Origin: UBA8437 sp003445035
GTDB lineage: Bacteria; Planctomycetota; Planctomycetia; Planctomycetales; Planctomycetaceae
Assembly (NCBI GenBank): GCA_937901285.1
Contig: CALCHI010000321.1
Span: forward strand, 1 to 35,204
Direction of reading: 5' to 3'
DNA length: 35,204 bases
Shown: positions 1-8,511 of the stretch, one piece after another
Numbering within the stretch: the first letter of the stretch is position 1
Layout: each line of letters opens with the position of its first letter
Translations under genes and position numbers: made by a program
Notes under the pieces: model-generated
Told to the model about the DNA's origin: nothing
Database searches by the model: none
The model's input: only the letters and a program-made list of their open reading frames with translations

Positions 1-528
1 GAGCAGGCGGCCGAGATGCTGTCCGCACCGCACTGCGTGGGCATCAAGCTGCATCCCGAGGAGCACTGTTACCCGATCACCGAACACGGCGACGCATTGT
101 TTGCCTTCGCCGCCGAGCAACGGGCGGTGGTGCTGGTCCACAGCGGGGACGAAAACAGCCTGCCGGTCGATTTCCTGCCGTTCGCCGAACGCTATCCCGA
201 GATCCGGTTGCTCCTGGCGCACCTGGGCAATGGCGGAGGTGCTGCTGGAGATCCGTCCACCCAGGTACGGGCGATCCAGGCATCGACCCAGGGCAACGTC
301 TACGTGGACACCTCGAGTGCCCGCTCGCTCATGCCGCAACTGGTCGAATGGGCCGTCGGTGAGATCGGGGCCGACCGGATCCTCTACGGCACCGACACCC
401 CGCTTTATTCGGCCGAGATGCAGCGGGCGAGAATCGACCATGCCGAGTTGACCGACGACCAGAAGAAGCTGATCCTCCGTGAGAACGCGGTGGCCCTTCT
501 CGATCTGCCCGGAGACAACCACTCGTGA
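1..528 (+). CDS. Amidohydrolase (amidohydrolase-2 / TIM-barrel metal hydrolase), C-terminal part
   Basis: The frame is open from the window edge, so the N-terminus is missing; about 175 residues are visible. The order of motifs fits the C-terminal half of the amidohydrolase-2 family (TIM-barrel hydrolases and decarboxylases): GIKLHPEEH, then VLVHSGDE, then RLLLAHLGNGG, then VYVDTSSA, and finally RILYGTDTPLY. In this family the histidines and the late Asp in GTD-P bind the catalytic metal (family knowledge). The substrate cannot be told from the sequence. Its stop codon overlaps the GTG start of the next gene in a GTGA tetramer, so the two are probably translationally coupled. Confidence 0.85.
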   Translation, partial: EQAAEMLSAPHCVGIKLHPEEHCYPITEHGDALFAFAAEQRAVVLVHSGDENSLPVDFLPFAERYPEIRLLLAHLGNGGGAAGDPSTQVRAIQASTQGNVYVDTSSARSLMPQLVEWAVGEIGADRILYGTDTPLYSAEMQRARIDHAELTDDQKKLILRENAVALLDLPGDNHS

Positions 529-1121
529 CCCACCCCCAACGCTCGCTCCCAGGTCACTCGTACCGGGGACTGCTGTTCGCGGCCCTGGCTGTCACGCTGA
601 TCAGTGCTGCCCCCGGCAACCACCCCGTAAAAAAACCGGGAAAGGCGGCCGGCACCACAAAGAAACCCAAGAAGAAAACCGGGGGGCTGAAATCCCTGGC
701 GGCCAAACCCCTGCCACTCGAACAGGCTCGACAACGAGCTCAACTGCTGCACGACATTTACGAATCGACCCTGCTGACAATGCATCGGCACTACTTCGAG
801 CCGGACAAGCAACGGGTCATTCCGTCGCGGGCCCTGGAAGACGTGTTCTACACCGGGCGACGTCGCTGGGGAGTCGAAGCCCGCTGGCTGGCCGTTACGG
901 CACAGGCCATGAACATCGACCACAAGGCGAAGACCGTATTCGAGAAGGCGGCCGTGCGGGCCCTGGCCACCGGGAAGAAGCGGCACGAGGAGGTCCGCGA
1001 CGGGACCTACCGGATGGCCGCGCCGATCGTGCTGTTTGCCAACTGCATCCGCTGCCACACCACCCGCCGCCGCAACCCGGTGGCGGGACTGGTGCTGAGC
1101 CTGCCGGTCAAGTCCGAGTGA
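525..1121 (+). CDS. Exported Tll0287-like (DUF3365-type) single-haem protein
   Basis: A 198-residue protein starting at GTG, which overlaps the upstream stop codon. Residues 14-30 form a short hydrophobic signal-like segment. A Lys/Pro/Gly-rich linker follows (about 34-62), then a globular domain. Near the C-terminus is a haem c attachment motif CIRCH (C174, C177, H178), followed by an RRRNPVAGLVLS-type end. The helical region with a late CXXCH resembles the Tll0287-like / DUF3365 sensor or redox domain. That family match is from memory and is moderately sure, while the CXXCH is directly visible. It is probably periplasmic. Its last 14 bases overlap the end of the convergent gene at 1108. Confidence 0.72.
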   Translation: MTHPQRSLPGHSYRGLLFAALAVTLISAAPGNHPVKKPGKAAGTTKKPKKKTGGLKSLAAKPLPLEQARQRAQLLHDIYESTLLTMHRHYFEPDKQRVIPSRALEDVFYTGRRRWGVEARWLAVTAQAMNIDHKAKTVFEKAAVRALATGKKRHEEVRDGTYRMAAPIVLFANCIRCHTTRRRNPVAGLVLSLPVKSE

Positions 1122-1941
1122 AGCGGACGCCCCCGGCCTTGGCCGCCTTGTCCATCGCCCCGTAACACTCGTCGCAGGCCGTCTCGAACTTCATGTTCGT
1201 GAAGCACTCGACCGACGCGCTGGCGGCAAATCCCGCCGCCTTCAGACCGCGGAAGATCCGGTCGTAGGCCAGCACGCCCCGGCCAGGCAGCAGGTGCGTC
1301 CACTTCGGGTAGGTGCCCTTGTGGTCCTTGAGGTGCGCGTGAACGATCTGCTTGGAGAAACGGCGAGCCAGCTTGGACGGATCGACGCCCATCAGGGTCA
1401 GGTAGCAGGGATCGAAATTGATCCCGAAGTGCTCATTGTCGACGTCGTCAAAGAGACGTTGCTGAACGTCGGGACTGTCGTTGATCCAGGTCGGCCAGAT
1501 GCCGTCGACAGCCAGGTGAACATGCTTGGATGCGGCGTGATCGGCCGCCTTGCGGATGGCCGCCACCGTCCGCTTCCACTCGACCTTGCGATCCACCCCG
1601 TCGTGATAACCACCCATGTGGAACGTCACCACCGTCGCACCCAGGTCGGCAGCCAGGTCAACGGTGCCGACCAGATCCAGGGGCTTCTGCTTGGGATCGA
1701 CCAGAGAACTGGTCAGTTCCGCATGGGTGATGACGGCCTCGAGCCGCAGCTTCAGACGCTCGGCCGTCCGCCGTGTCAGCTTGCGACGGGAGGAGTCAAA
1801 TGACCGCGGGTCGGCCGAGTTCCCGTTGGTACCCGAGACATCGATCCCCGAGTAGCCCGCCTTGGCAATTCGCTCCAGGCACGGGACGATCGGCATTTTC
1901 AGCCGATCGGTGTAACTGTAGGTATAAAACGAGAGTCTCAT
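1108..1941 (-). CDS. Sugar phosphate isomerase/epimerase-like TIM-barrel protein
   Basis: A 277-residue protein of the xylose-isomerase-like TIM-barrel superfamily (AP endonuclease 2 fold). It begins MRLSFYTYSYTDRL and contains GYSGIDVSG, an ALG-like 'AADLGATVVTFHMGG' strand, 'HFGINFDPCY' and 'KQIVHAHLKDH'. In the family these carry the metal-binding Glu/Asp/His residues. The frame opens ten codons further upstream, but ATG at 1941 has an AAGGA ribosome site 9 bases before it and gives the usual family N-terminus. There is no signal peptide, so it is cytoplasmic. Such proteins isomerise or epimerise sugars or inositols in planctomycetes, but the substrate is unknown. It diverges from the phytanoyl-CoA dioxygenase-like gene. 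Confidence 0.85.
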   Translation of the reverse strand: MRLSFYTYSYTDRLKMPIVPCLERIAKAGYSGIDVSGTNGNSADPRSFDSSRRKLTRRTAERLKLRLEAVITHAELTSSLVDPKQKPLDLVGTVDLAADLGATVVTFHMGGYHDGVDRKVEWKRTVAAIRKAADHAASKHVHLAVDGIWPTWINDSPDVQQRLFDDVDNEHFGINFDPCYLTLMGVDPSKLARRFSKQIVHAHLKDHKGTYPKWTHLLPGRGVLAYDRIFRGLKAAGFAASASVECFTNMKFETACDECYGAMDKAAKAGGVRFTRT

Positions 1942-1957
1942 GCTGAACCATCCTTCA

Positions 1958-1986
1958 CTGACACCGGACATCCTTCAGGGTACGAT
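1958..1986 (+). promoter_or_regulatory. Sigma70-type promoter for the PhyH-like gene
   Basis: CTGACA (1958-1963), a 17-base spacer and TACGAT (1981-1986) match the housekeeping consensus at 5 of 6 and 4 of 6 positions. The start codon at 2045 would leave a leader of roughly 50 bases. This is read by eye, not measured. Confidence 0.45.
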
Positions 1987-2044
1987 CACCACCCCGCCCT
2001 CGTAAAGCCGTGACCCGCTGGACACAACGGAGTTCCGATCGACA

Positions 2045-2818
2045 ATGTCCACATTGATCTCAGCCGCTGCAGATACCTCCGAATACGCGACCCGTTTTCA
2101 GGCTGACGGCGTGCTGGTGGTCGACCCGCTGGTCGACCCGGCCACCGTTGACAGCCTGAAACGCAGAACGACCGAGATCGCCGCGAGATCGGTGTCCTAC
2201 CCGATCGAATTCCTCGAACTCGAGCCCGGCGCCTCGGTCGTCGAATTGTCGACTTTGCGGAAGATCAACCACTGCCACTTCCACGACGACATCTTCGCCA
2301 ACCACGCAGCACATCCGGGCATCCTCGACGTGGTCGAAGCCCTGATCGGTCCCGACATCAAGGTCTTCAACAGCCAACTGTTCATGAAGCCTCCCGGCGG
2401 CGTCGAAAAACCCTGGCACCAGGACTCGGCCTACTTTCCGCTCGATCCGCAAATCGTCGTCACCTGCTGGACAGCTCTCGACGAGGTCACCATCGACAAC
2501 GGCTGCATGCACGTGATCATCGGAAGTCACTGCGAGGGCATCCTGGATCACGACCAGCAGTGGACGATCGGCAACCGCAAGGACATGCAGGTGCCGGATG
2601 CCCAGATCGATGAGGTTCGGTCCCGCGGCATCACGCTCTCCTCCGGCGGCTGCTCGTTTCACCACGGCATCCTGCTGCACCGATCGGGACCGAACGGCAC
2701 CAGCCAGTCCCGCCGCGGGCTCGCCGTACACTACATCCCCGGCAACTGCCGGTGGATCGGGCCACCCGAGGACGAACGCGAGTTCCGGGTCGTCCGCGGC
2801 CGTGACACGACGGCCTAG
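2045..2818 (+). CDS. Phytanoyl-CoA dioxygenase (PhyH) family protein
   Basis: A 257-residue Fe(II)/2-oxoglutarate-dependent oxygenase of the PhyH family. The iron-binding facial triad is visible: H125 and D127 in WHQDSAYFPL, and H212 in GILLHRSGPN. The Arg pair at 223-224 is placed to bind the 2-oxoglutarate carboxylate. The residue roles come from the human enzyme and the assignment is by motif order. The family hydroxylates varied small molecules, and bacterial members are rarely true phytanoyl-CoA enzymes, so no substrate is claimed. There is no signal peptide. A GGAG lies 12 bases upstream of ATG, slightly far. The gene ends in a CTAG that also supplies the stop codon of the convergent LRR gene. 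Confidence 0.9.
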   Translation: MSTLISAAADTSEYATRFQADGVLVVDPLVDPATVDSLKRRTTEIAARSVSYPIEFLELEPGASVVELSTLRKINHCHFHDDIFANHAAHPGILDVVEALIGPDIKVFNSQLFMKPPGGVEKPWHQDSAYFPLDPQIVVTCWTALDEVTIDNGCMHVIIGSHCEGILDHDQQWTIGNRKDMQVPDAQIDEVRSRGITLSSGGCSFHHGILLHRSGPNGTSQSRRGLAVHYIPGNCRWIGPPEDEREFRVVRGRDTTA

Positions 2819-4053
2819 CCGTCGCCGGATCCGAGGATGTGGCAGTTGGGCAACGCGGCCTGCAGTTGCCTGACGGCTCCTGGACGCATCTTCGTCCCGG
2901 TCAGATCCAGTTCACGCAGGTTCGACAGTGCCCGCAGATGCCTGAGGCCCGAGTCGGTGATCTGGGTGCGGGCCAGGCTGAGCCGCTGCAGGTTGCCCAG
3001 TCCCTTGACCGACAGCAAACCGGAATCGGTCACGCCGGTCCCGGACAGGTCCAGACGCTGCAACGCGGTCAGGCTCTTGAGGTGCTCGACACCGACATCG
3101 CTGATCGTTCCACTGCCACCGACATCAAGACGCAGCAGGCCCGTCAGCGGTTTGACCGATTCGAGGCCCTTGTCGCCGATTCCCGACGAGAGCACCAGTT
3201 GCCGCAGACTGGTCATCGACTTGAGATGCGTCAGCCCGGCATCATCGACACGTGTGCCGTCCAGACGCAGTTCCGCCAGTTTCAGTGCCGCGAGAGATTC
3301 GAGACCGGCTGAGCCAACTTCGGTGTTGGCCAAATCGAGCCGCTGGAGCTTCGTCAGCAGCTTTAGGTACACCAAACCCGAGTCGGTAACCGGAGATCTT
3401 GAGAGGTTCAACTCGATCAGAGCCGTCAGAGACTTGATGTGTTCCAGTCCAGCCGAACTGACTTTGGTTCCCGACAGGTCGAGTTGCTGCAGGGCCTTGA
3501 GAGTCGCGAGAGCCTCGAGATTCGAGTCACCGATCGGCGTCTCCGACAGGTGAAGCGTCCGCAACGCGGTCAGCCCCTTGAGGTGTTCCAGGCCGATGTC
3601 GGTGATCCCTTGCTGCCGATTGAGGAACAACTGCTGGAGAGTTATCTGTCCCTTCAGCTTTGCCAGCCCCTGGTCGGTCAGGTACCGGCCGTGAAAGTCG
3701 AGCACGATCGGCTTGCCGTTGCCGTCGACCCGGGCTCTCAAGGCACTGGCCTTCAGGGCCTCGGTCAAATCCAGGGCCGCCTGGGCCACCCTGGCCACTT
3801 CGATCTTCTTCTTGTCTTTCTCGTCCTTGGCCACCGGCAGCGGGTCGTTGTTTTCGGCCGCTGCCACCAGCGCCGCCAACAGCGCGTCATCCTTTGAGTC
3901 CGTGGAATCCGTCGCCGCTGCCGCGACCGGGCTGGCCGTTTCCTCGTCGGTCACCGCCTCAACCTCCGGAGCCTCAGCCGTCGGTGCATCGCTGCACCCA
4001 GCCCACGCACAAACCACCATCACGCCGATCCCGGCCCGGAACAATTGCCGCAT
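2815..4053 (-). CDS. Leucine-rich-repeat lipoprotein
   Basis: A 412-residue protein with a lipoprotein signal: hydrophobic residues 8-18 and a lipobox WAGC, giving lipidated C20. An Ala/Asp/Glu-rich low-complexity linker (about 21-100) is followed by about eleven leucine-rich repeats of some 24 residues. The repeat pattern is L-x-x-L-x-L-x-x-T-x-V/I-T-D-x-GL-x-x-L. This is the bacterial 'ribonuclease-inhibitor-like' LRR type common in planctomycetes. It is expected to be membrane-anchored with the repeats forming a binding arc, but the ligand is unknown. A GGGAG ribosome site precedes the ATG. It shares its TAG stop, inside a CTAG, with the PhyH-like gene. Confidence 0.92.
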   Translation of the reverse strand: MRQLFRAGIGVMVVCAWAGCSDAPTAEAPEVEAVTDEETASPVAAAATDSTDSKDDALLAALVAAAENNDPLPVAKDEKDKKKIEVARVAQAALDLTEALKASALRARVDGNGKPIVLDFHGRYLTDQGLAKLKGQITLQQLFLNRQQGITDIGLEHLKGLTALRTLHLSETPIGDSNLEALATLKALQQLDLSGTKVSSAGLEHIKSLTALIELNLSRSPVTDSGLVYLKLLTKLQRLDLANTEVGSAGLESLAALKLAELRLDGTRVDDAGLTHLKSMTSLRQLVLSSGIGDKGLESVKPLTGLLRLDVGGSGTISDVGVEHLKSLTALQRLDLSGTGVTDSGLLSVKGLGNLQRLSLARTQITDSGLRHLRALSNLRELDLTGTKMRPGAVRQLQAALPNCHILGSGDG

Positions 4054-4254
4054 GCCTGACTCTCCCTAGCTTCTGATGTCCTATCGACCTGGGTGCGGTC
4101 AACTCGATGCCGCTGCTTCCCCGGACAGGGGGCGACGGCACTCGAACCGGGCCGACCATACCGCAGTTCAGACTGTCTAGCAAACCAGCCGATCGGGTCT
4201 CGACGAATCCTCGTCCCAGCACACGACTTACGATCATTCTTCCCACCGACGGAC

Positions 4255-4283
4255 TTGGGCCGATACCTTCATTCAGCTAGGGT
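4255..4283 (+). promoter_or_regulatory. Possible promoter of the beta-oxidation operon
   Basis: TTGGGC (4255-4260), 17 bases and TAGGGT (4278-4283) form a weak sigma70-like pair in the 264-base divergent gap between the LRR gene and the operon. The octamer GCTAGGGT here recurs upstream of the second acyl-CoA ligase (31549-31556). It is weakly supported, because only the most conserved positions match. Confidence 0.28.
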
Positions 4284-4317
4284 GACTTCGGCAGTCCCGC
4301 GTAGAAAAGGCCTGGAC

Positions 4318-6324
4318 ATGACGACTCCCGGCACAGACGTTCGCAACGATCCTCCAACCCGTGAATCCCCCGCTAAGGCCCCAGTCGACAGCGGTGAGAT
4401 CGGCGTGGATTCGGCGGAAACGAGCTTCGTCGAGACCGCCCTGACTCTCAGCGGAAAGAGCCAGGAAGAGGCCCGTACCACCGGGGCGATCGACCGAGCC
4501 GACGAACAGGTCGAGTCGCTGTTTGACCGCAAGTACCAGACCGTCGGCAGCCCCGTCCACCAGGCGGTCTGGGAACATTCGTTTCCGGTCAATCTGTTCG
4601 TGTCACGGGACGTACCCGATGACGTGGAAGTCGACCGGGTGATGACCGACTCGGTGAATGTCGTCGCCGACCGGCGTCGAGCGGGCACGTTGCTGGGCGA
4701 CGACCGACGCATTACCCGAGAAACACTCGACGCGCTGTCGGCGGCGGGTTACTGGGGGTTACTGGTCGACCGGACGTATGGTGGTTCCGGTTCCAGCTTT
4801 TCGCAGTTCGCCCGTTTCCTGACCCGCATGGCCACTCACGACGCCACCGTCGCCGGCCTGGCCAGCGTGCACGGGTGCATCGGCGCTGTCGACCCATTGA
4901 TCGGTTTCGGTAACGACGAGCAGAAGCAGAGATACCTGCCACGATTGGCTCGCGGTGAAAGGATCTCGGCGTTCGCCCTGACCGAACCGGGAGCCGGATC
5001 GGACCTGACCGCGATGAAGACCACGGCGGTCGCCGATGGAGACGACTACGTGGTCAACGGCGAGAAACTGTTCATCACCAACGCCGTCCCGGGCCGCACC
5101 ATCGGCCTGGTCTGCCGGATCGACGATCGACCCGCGGTGCTGATCGCCGACCTGCCCGACGAGGAAGACGAGCACTTCCAGGTCGTGCCGTATGGACTCT
5201 ACGCCCTGAAACACTCGTTCAACAACGGCCTGAAGTTCACCAACTTCCGGGTCCCCCGTCGCAACCTGCTGAATCCTTCGCGTGGCGATGGACTGACAAT
5301 CGCCTACCACGGACTCAATCGCGGCCGCGTGGCGTTGTGTGCCACCGCGGCGGGTTCGATGAGAGTGATGCTGGCCGGGATGCTTCCCTGGGCCGCCTAC
5401 AGGACAACCTACGGACAGGCCATCGAGCGGAGGGAACTGGTGCAACGGCGTGTCGGTCGACTGGCGGCACTGATCGTCGGCTGCGACGCGCTGGTCGACT
5501 GGTGCAGTTGGCAACTCGACGAGGGCTACCGGGGCGAGATGGAATGCATCATCGCCAAGATCTTCGGCAGCGAGTCGCAGAAGGAGGCAGCGATCGAGCT
5601 GTGCATGAAAACTCACGGTGGTCGTGCCTTCCTGCACGGTCACCTCTTCGGTGACAACGTCCACGAGTATCTCGCCCCGTGCATTTACGAGGGCGAGGGC
5701 GAAATGCTGGGAATGGCCTTCCTGAAGTCGCTGGTCAAGGACCACGGACGACGGTTCTTCGAGCCAATCGGGCGACGGGCATCCGAACTCGGACTGAAAC
5801 GCCCCAGTCCACTCAACCCGGTTCACGCCTGGGGACTGCGACGCGAAATCACTCCTTACGGGATCTGGAAACTCAAACAGTTGCTGGCTGGCTGGCGACG
5901 CCCCCACCTGGAACTGAAGTGTCGTCGACTGGCGAGCCTGGCGAAGTTCGCCGTCGACGGCCTGCAGAGATCACGACTCGAGATCGATTCACTGATGGTT
6001 CGCCACCAGCTCAAACTGCCTGACCGCCAGGTGTCGATGGCCGAGTTGTCACAGAGGATCCAGGACCAGGTCGTGATGCTGGTCGCCGCACTCTGGGCCG
6101 ACTCCCACGGCGACCCGCTGGTCCGTGACGCCGCGGTCGTCCTGGGCAACGATTTCCGTCGACGTCTGACCGGTCGCCGTGTGACCGGTCACGAGGTGCG
6201 AACGGCGACAAAACTGGGAGCCGCGATCGCCGAGAGCGGATTCGTGCTGCTGGAGGGGATCGTCCCCGATGACATCCTGATGCGGTACGACAGCGACGGA
6301 TCCGGCTCACAACAGGTGTCTTGA
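4318..6324 (+). CDS. Acyl-CoA dehydrogenase, long VLCAD-like form
   Basis: A 668-residue FAD-dependent acyl-CoA dehydrogenase, catalysing the first step of beta-oxidation. It shows the FAD/substrate motif FALTEPGAGSDLTAMKT, the strand DDYVVNGEKLFITN, and the region HGGRAF followed by APCIYEGEGEML. The Glu of YEG is the catalytic base in this family. Typical bacterial members have about 380-400 residues. This one adds an N-terminal extension of about 75 and a C-terminal extension of nearly 200, the layout of mitochondrial VLCAD/ACAD9, which suggests long-chain substrates (inference). The open frame extends upstream to 4093. ATG at 4318 is chosen because AAAAGG lies 7 bases before it. The next gene starts 33 bases downstream. 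Confidence 0.93.
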   Translation: MTTPGTDVRNDPPTRESPAKAPVDSGEIGVDSAETSFVETALTLSGKSQEEARTTGAIDRADEQVESLFDRKYQTVGSPVHQAVWEHSFPVNLFVSRDVPDDVEVDRVMTDSVNVVADRRRAGTLLGDDRRITRETLDALSAAGYWGLLVDRTYGGSGSSFSQFARFLTRMATHDATVAGLASVHGCIGAVDPLIGFGNDEQKQRYLPRLARGERISAFALTEPGAGSDLTAMKTTAVADGDDYVVNGEKLFITNAVPGRTIGLVCRIDDRPAVLIADLPDEEDEHFQVVPYGLYALKHSFNNGLKFTNFRVPRRNLLNPSRGDGLTIAYHGLNRGRVALCATAAGSMRVMLAGMLPWAAYRTTYGQAIERRELVQRRVGRLAALIVGCDALVDWCSWQLDEGYRGEMECIIAKIFGSESQKEAAIELCMKTHGGRAFLHGHLFGDNVHEYLAPCIYEGEGEMLGMAFLKSLVKDHGRRFFEPIGRRASELGLKRPSPLNPVHAWGLRREITPYGIWKLKQLLAGWRRPHLELKCRRLASLAKFAVDGLQRSRLEIDSLMVRHQLKLPDRQVSMAELSQRIQDQVVMLVAALWADSHGDPLVRDAAVVLGNDFRRRLTGRRVTGHEVRTATKLGAAIAESGFVLLEGIVPDDILMRYDSDGSGSQQVS

Positions 6325-6357
6325 CAGTCGTCGACGACGACGGTGGAGTGGTCCGAC

Positions 6358-8511
6358 ATGACTACGGCGTGGCATTTCGAAGAACTCGATGGACCGATCG
6401 GCCTGTTGACCATTGACCTGCCCGACAAGCCGGTCAACACGCTGGGCCGGGAGGTGATGTCGGAGTTGGCCGAACACGTCCGGCAACTGGGCGGCCGGGA
6501 CGACATCGTTGGCCTGCTGGTTCGCAGTGGCAAACCCGGCCAGTTCGTCGCCGGCGCCGATCTCCGCGAACTCGGCCTGTTGGTCAATGCCAGCGACGAG
6601 TTGATCGAGGAGGGCCTCTCCAGCGGACACGATGTGTTTTCGGCGATTGGCGAACTGCCCTTCCCGGTCGTCGCGCTGGTCGACGGAAAGTGTCTGGGTG
6701 GTGGCACCGAGCTGATCCTGTCGATGGACGAACGGATCGCCGTCGACGCACCGGGCGTGGACATCGTGTTGCCCGAGGTCAAGATCGGACTCTTCCCGGC
6801 CTGGGGCGGATCGCAGAGACTGCCGCGGTTGGTCGGGCTGCACCACGCCATCGATATCATCTGCGGCGGGGCCCCGGTGGCCGCGAAACGGGCGGCGGAA
6901 CTGGGACTGGTCTTCGACGCGGTCGATGCCGAAGAACTGGTTGACGAGGGACGTCGCCTGGTTGAATGGCTCGCCGAGAACGACCGCTTCCTGGCGATCC
7001 GGGAGCGGCGACGGGCCCCGATGGGACTCAGCGACGACCAGGTCGCCTTCAGCTTTTCCGTCGCCGCCGGCCAGGTGATGCTCAAGACCAAGGGCCAGTA
7101 TCCTGCTCCGATGGCAGCACTCGAAGCCATGCAACAGGGACTCAACCGGCCTCTCGACGAAGGCCTGGAAATCGAGCGCGAGTGTGCTCGCCAGATCGTC
7201 GGCAGCGAAATCGCCGGCAACATGATCCGGATCTTCTTCATGCAGACCCGGGTCAGCCAGGACGCCGGGGGGCCAACCGACACCGAGCCTCGGACGGTCA
7301 GCCGGATCGGAGTGCTGGGGGCCGGCCTGATGGGAGCGGGAATCGCCACCGCGCACGCCCGCCGCGGGATTCCCGCCACCATGATCGACATCGACAATGA
7401 TCGACTGTCCGGAGGTCTGAAGAGTGCCGCGGACGTGGTCAAAAGCCGTATCAAGATCGGCCGGGCCACCCAGGAAGACCTCGGCACGATGATGGCGTTG
7501 CTCTCGACGGCCACCTCCCATGGTGCACTCGCCGGTTGCGATGTGGTGATTGAAGCGGTGACCGAAAACGAGGAGCTCAAGACCGAAATCTACGGTCTGC
7601 TGTCCGGGGCGCTCGGACCCGACACGATCCTCGCATCCAACACCTCGACGATCTCGATCACCCGAATGGCCGAAGCGGCCCCCGATCCCGAACGGTTCGC
7701 CGGGATGCACTTCTTCAATCCGGTCGACCGGATGCAACTGGTCGAGGTGATCCGCGGTGAGCGGAGTTCTGACGAAACCCTGGCTACTCTGGTCACGCTC
7801 GCAAAACGAGTCGGCAAGACACCGATCGTCGTCAAGGACTGCCCGGGATTCCTGGTCAACCGCATCCTGCTGCCCTACATGGCCGAATCGCTGCAACTGC
7901 TGCGGGAAGGGGCTTCGGCCGACGCGATCGACCGCGCCGCCACCAAATTCGGGATGCCGATGGGACCCATCGCCCTCCACGACCTGGTCGGACTCGATAC
8001 CGCCCTGTTCGCCGGACAGGTCGTCTCGGCGGCCTACAGCGATCGCGCCATCGAGATCCCGATCCTCGGCGACCTGGTGGCCGCCGGGCGGATGGGCAAG
8101 AAGTCCGGCAAGGGCATCCGCCAGTTTGTCGGACGACGAGGCAAACCGGTCGAAGATCCCGAGTTCGAGTCGTTCCTCTCGCCGCACCGGATCGATACCC
8201 GTGACTTCTCGACTCGCGAACTGCAGGACCGGCTGTTCCTGCCAATGCTGCTCGAGGCCACACGGGTGATGGAGGAGGAGATCGTCGCCGAACCGGCTCA
8301 TGTGGACATGGGCCTGATCCTGGGCATCGGGTTTCCTCCGTTCCGCGGCGGATTGTTGAGATGGTGCGACAGCCTGGGAGCCGGCGAGGTGCTCAACCGG
8401 CTCGAACCGCTGTCCGAACTCGGCCCCCGGTTCGGCCCCACCGATTCCCTGTCCAGGATGGCCACGGACGATTCGACCTGGCACGCCGCGCCTGAAGGAG
8501 CCACCCCATGA
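6358..8511 (+). CDS. fadB: FadB-type trifunctional-alpha protein: enoyl-CoA hydratase / 3-hydroxyacyl-CoA dehydrogenase
   Basis: A 717-residue fusion performing steps two and three of beta-oxidation. The N-terminal crotonase domain has an oxyanion segment around GQFVAGADLREL (61-72) and the two acid/base glutamates E118 (GGGTE) and E140 (LPEVKIG), equivalent to E. coli FadB E119 and E139. The dehydrogenase domain begins with the NAD Rossmann motif at 317-328 (GVLGAGLMGAG). It continues with ASNTSTISI, catalytic H451 in MHFFNPVD, E463, and CPGFLVNR. The positions of H451 and E463 agree with FadB H450/E462. ATG at 6358 is preferred over GTG at 6343, because the GTG lies in the GGTGGAG ribosome site. 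The stop overlaps the thiolase start as ATGA. The partner thiolase is next. Confidence 0.95.
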   Translation: MTTAWHFEELDGPIGLLTIDLPDKPVNTLGREVMSELAEHVRQLGGRDDIVGLLVRSGKPGQFVAGADLRELGLLVNASDELIEEGLSSGHDVFSAIGELPFPVVALVDGKCLGGGTELILSMDERIAVDAPGVDIVLPEVKIGLFPAWGGSQRLPRLVGLHHAIDIICGGAPVAAKRAAELGLVFDAVDAEELVDEGRRLVEWLAENDRFLAIRERRRAPMGLSDDQVAFSFSVAAGQVMLKTKGQYPAPMAALEAMQQGLNRPLDEGLEIERECARQIVGSEIAGNMIRIFFMQTRVSQDAGGPTDTEPRTVSRIGVLGAGLMGAGIATAHARRGIPATMIDIDNDRLSGGLKSAADVVKSRIKIGRATQEDLGTMMALLSTATSHGALAGCDVVIEAVTENEELKTEIYGLLSGALGPDTILASNTSTISITRMAEAAPDPERFAGMHFFNPVDRMQLVEVIRGERSSDETLATLVTLAKRVGKTPIVVKDCPGFLVNRILLPYMAESLQLLREGASADAIDRAATKFGMPMGPIALHDLVGLDTALFAGQVVSAAYSDRAIEIPILGDLVAAGRMGKKSGKGIRQFVGRRGKPVEDPEFESFLSPHRIDTRDFSTRELQDRLFLPMLLEATRVMEEEIVAEPAHVDMGLILGIGFPPFRGGLLRWCDSLGAGEVLNRLEPLSELGPRFGPTDSLSRMATDDSTWHAAPEGATP

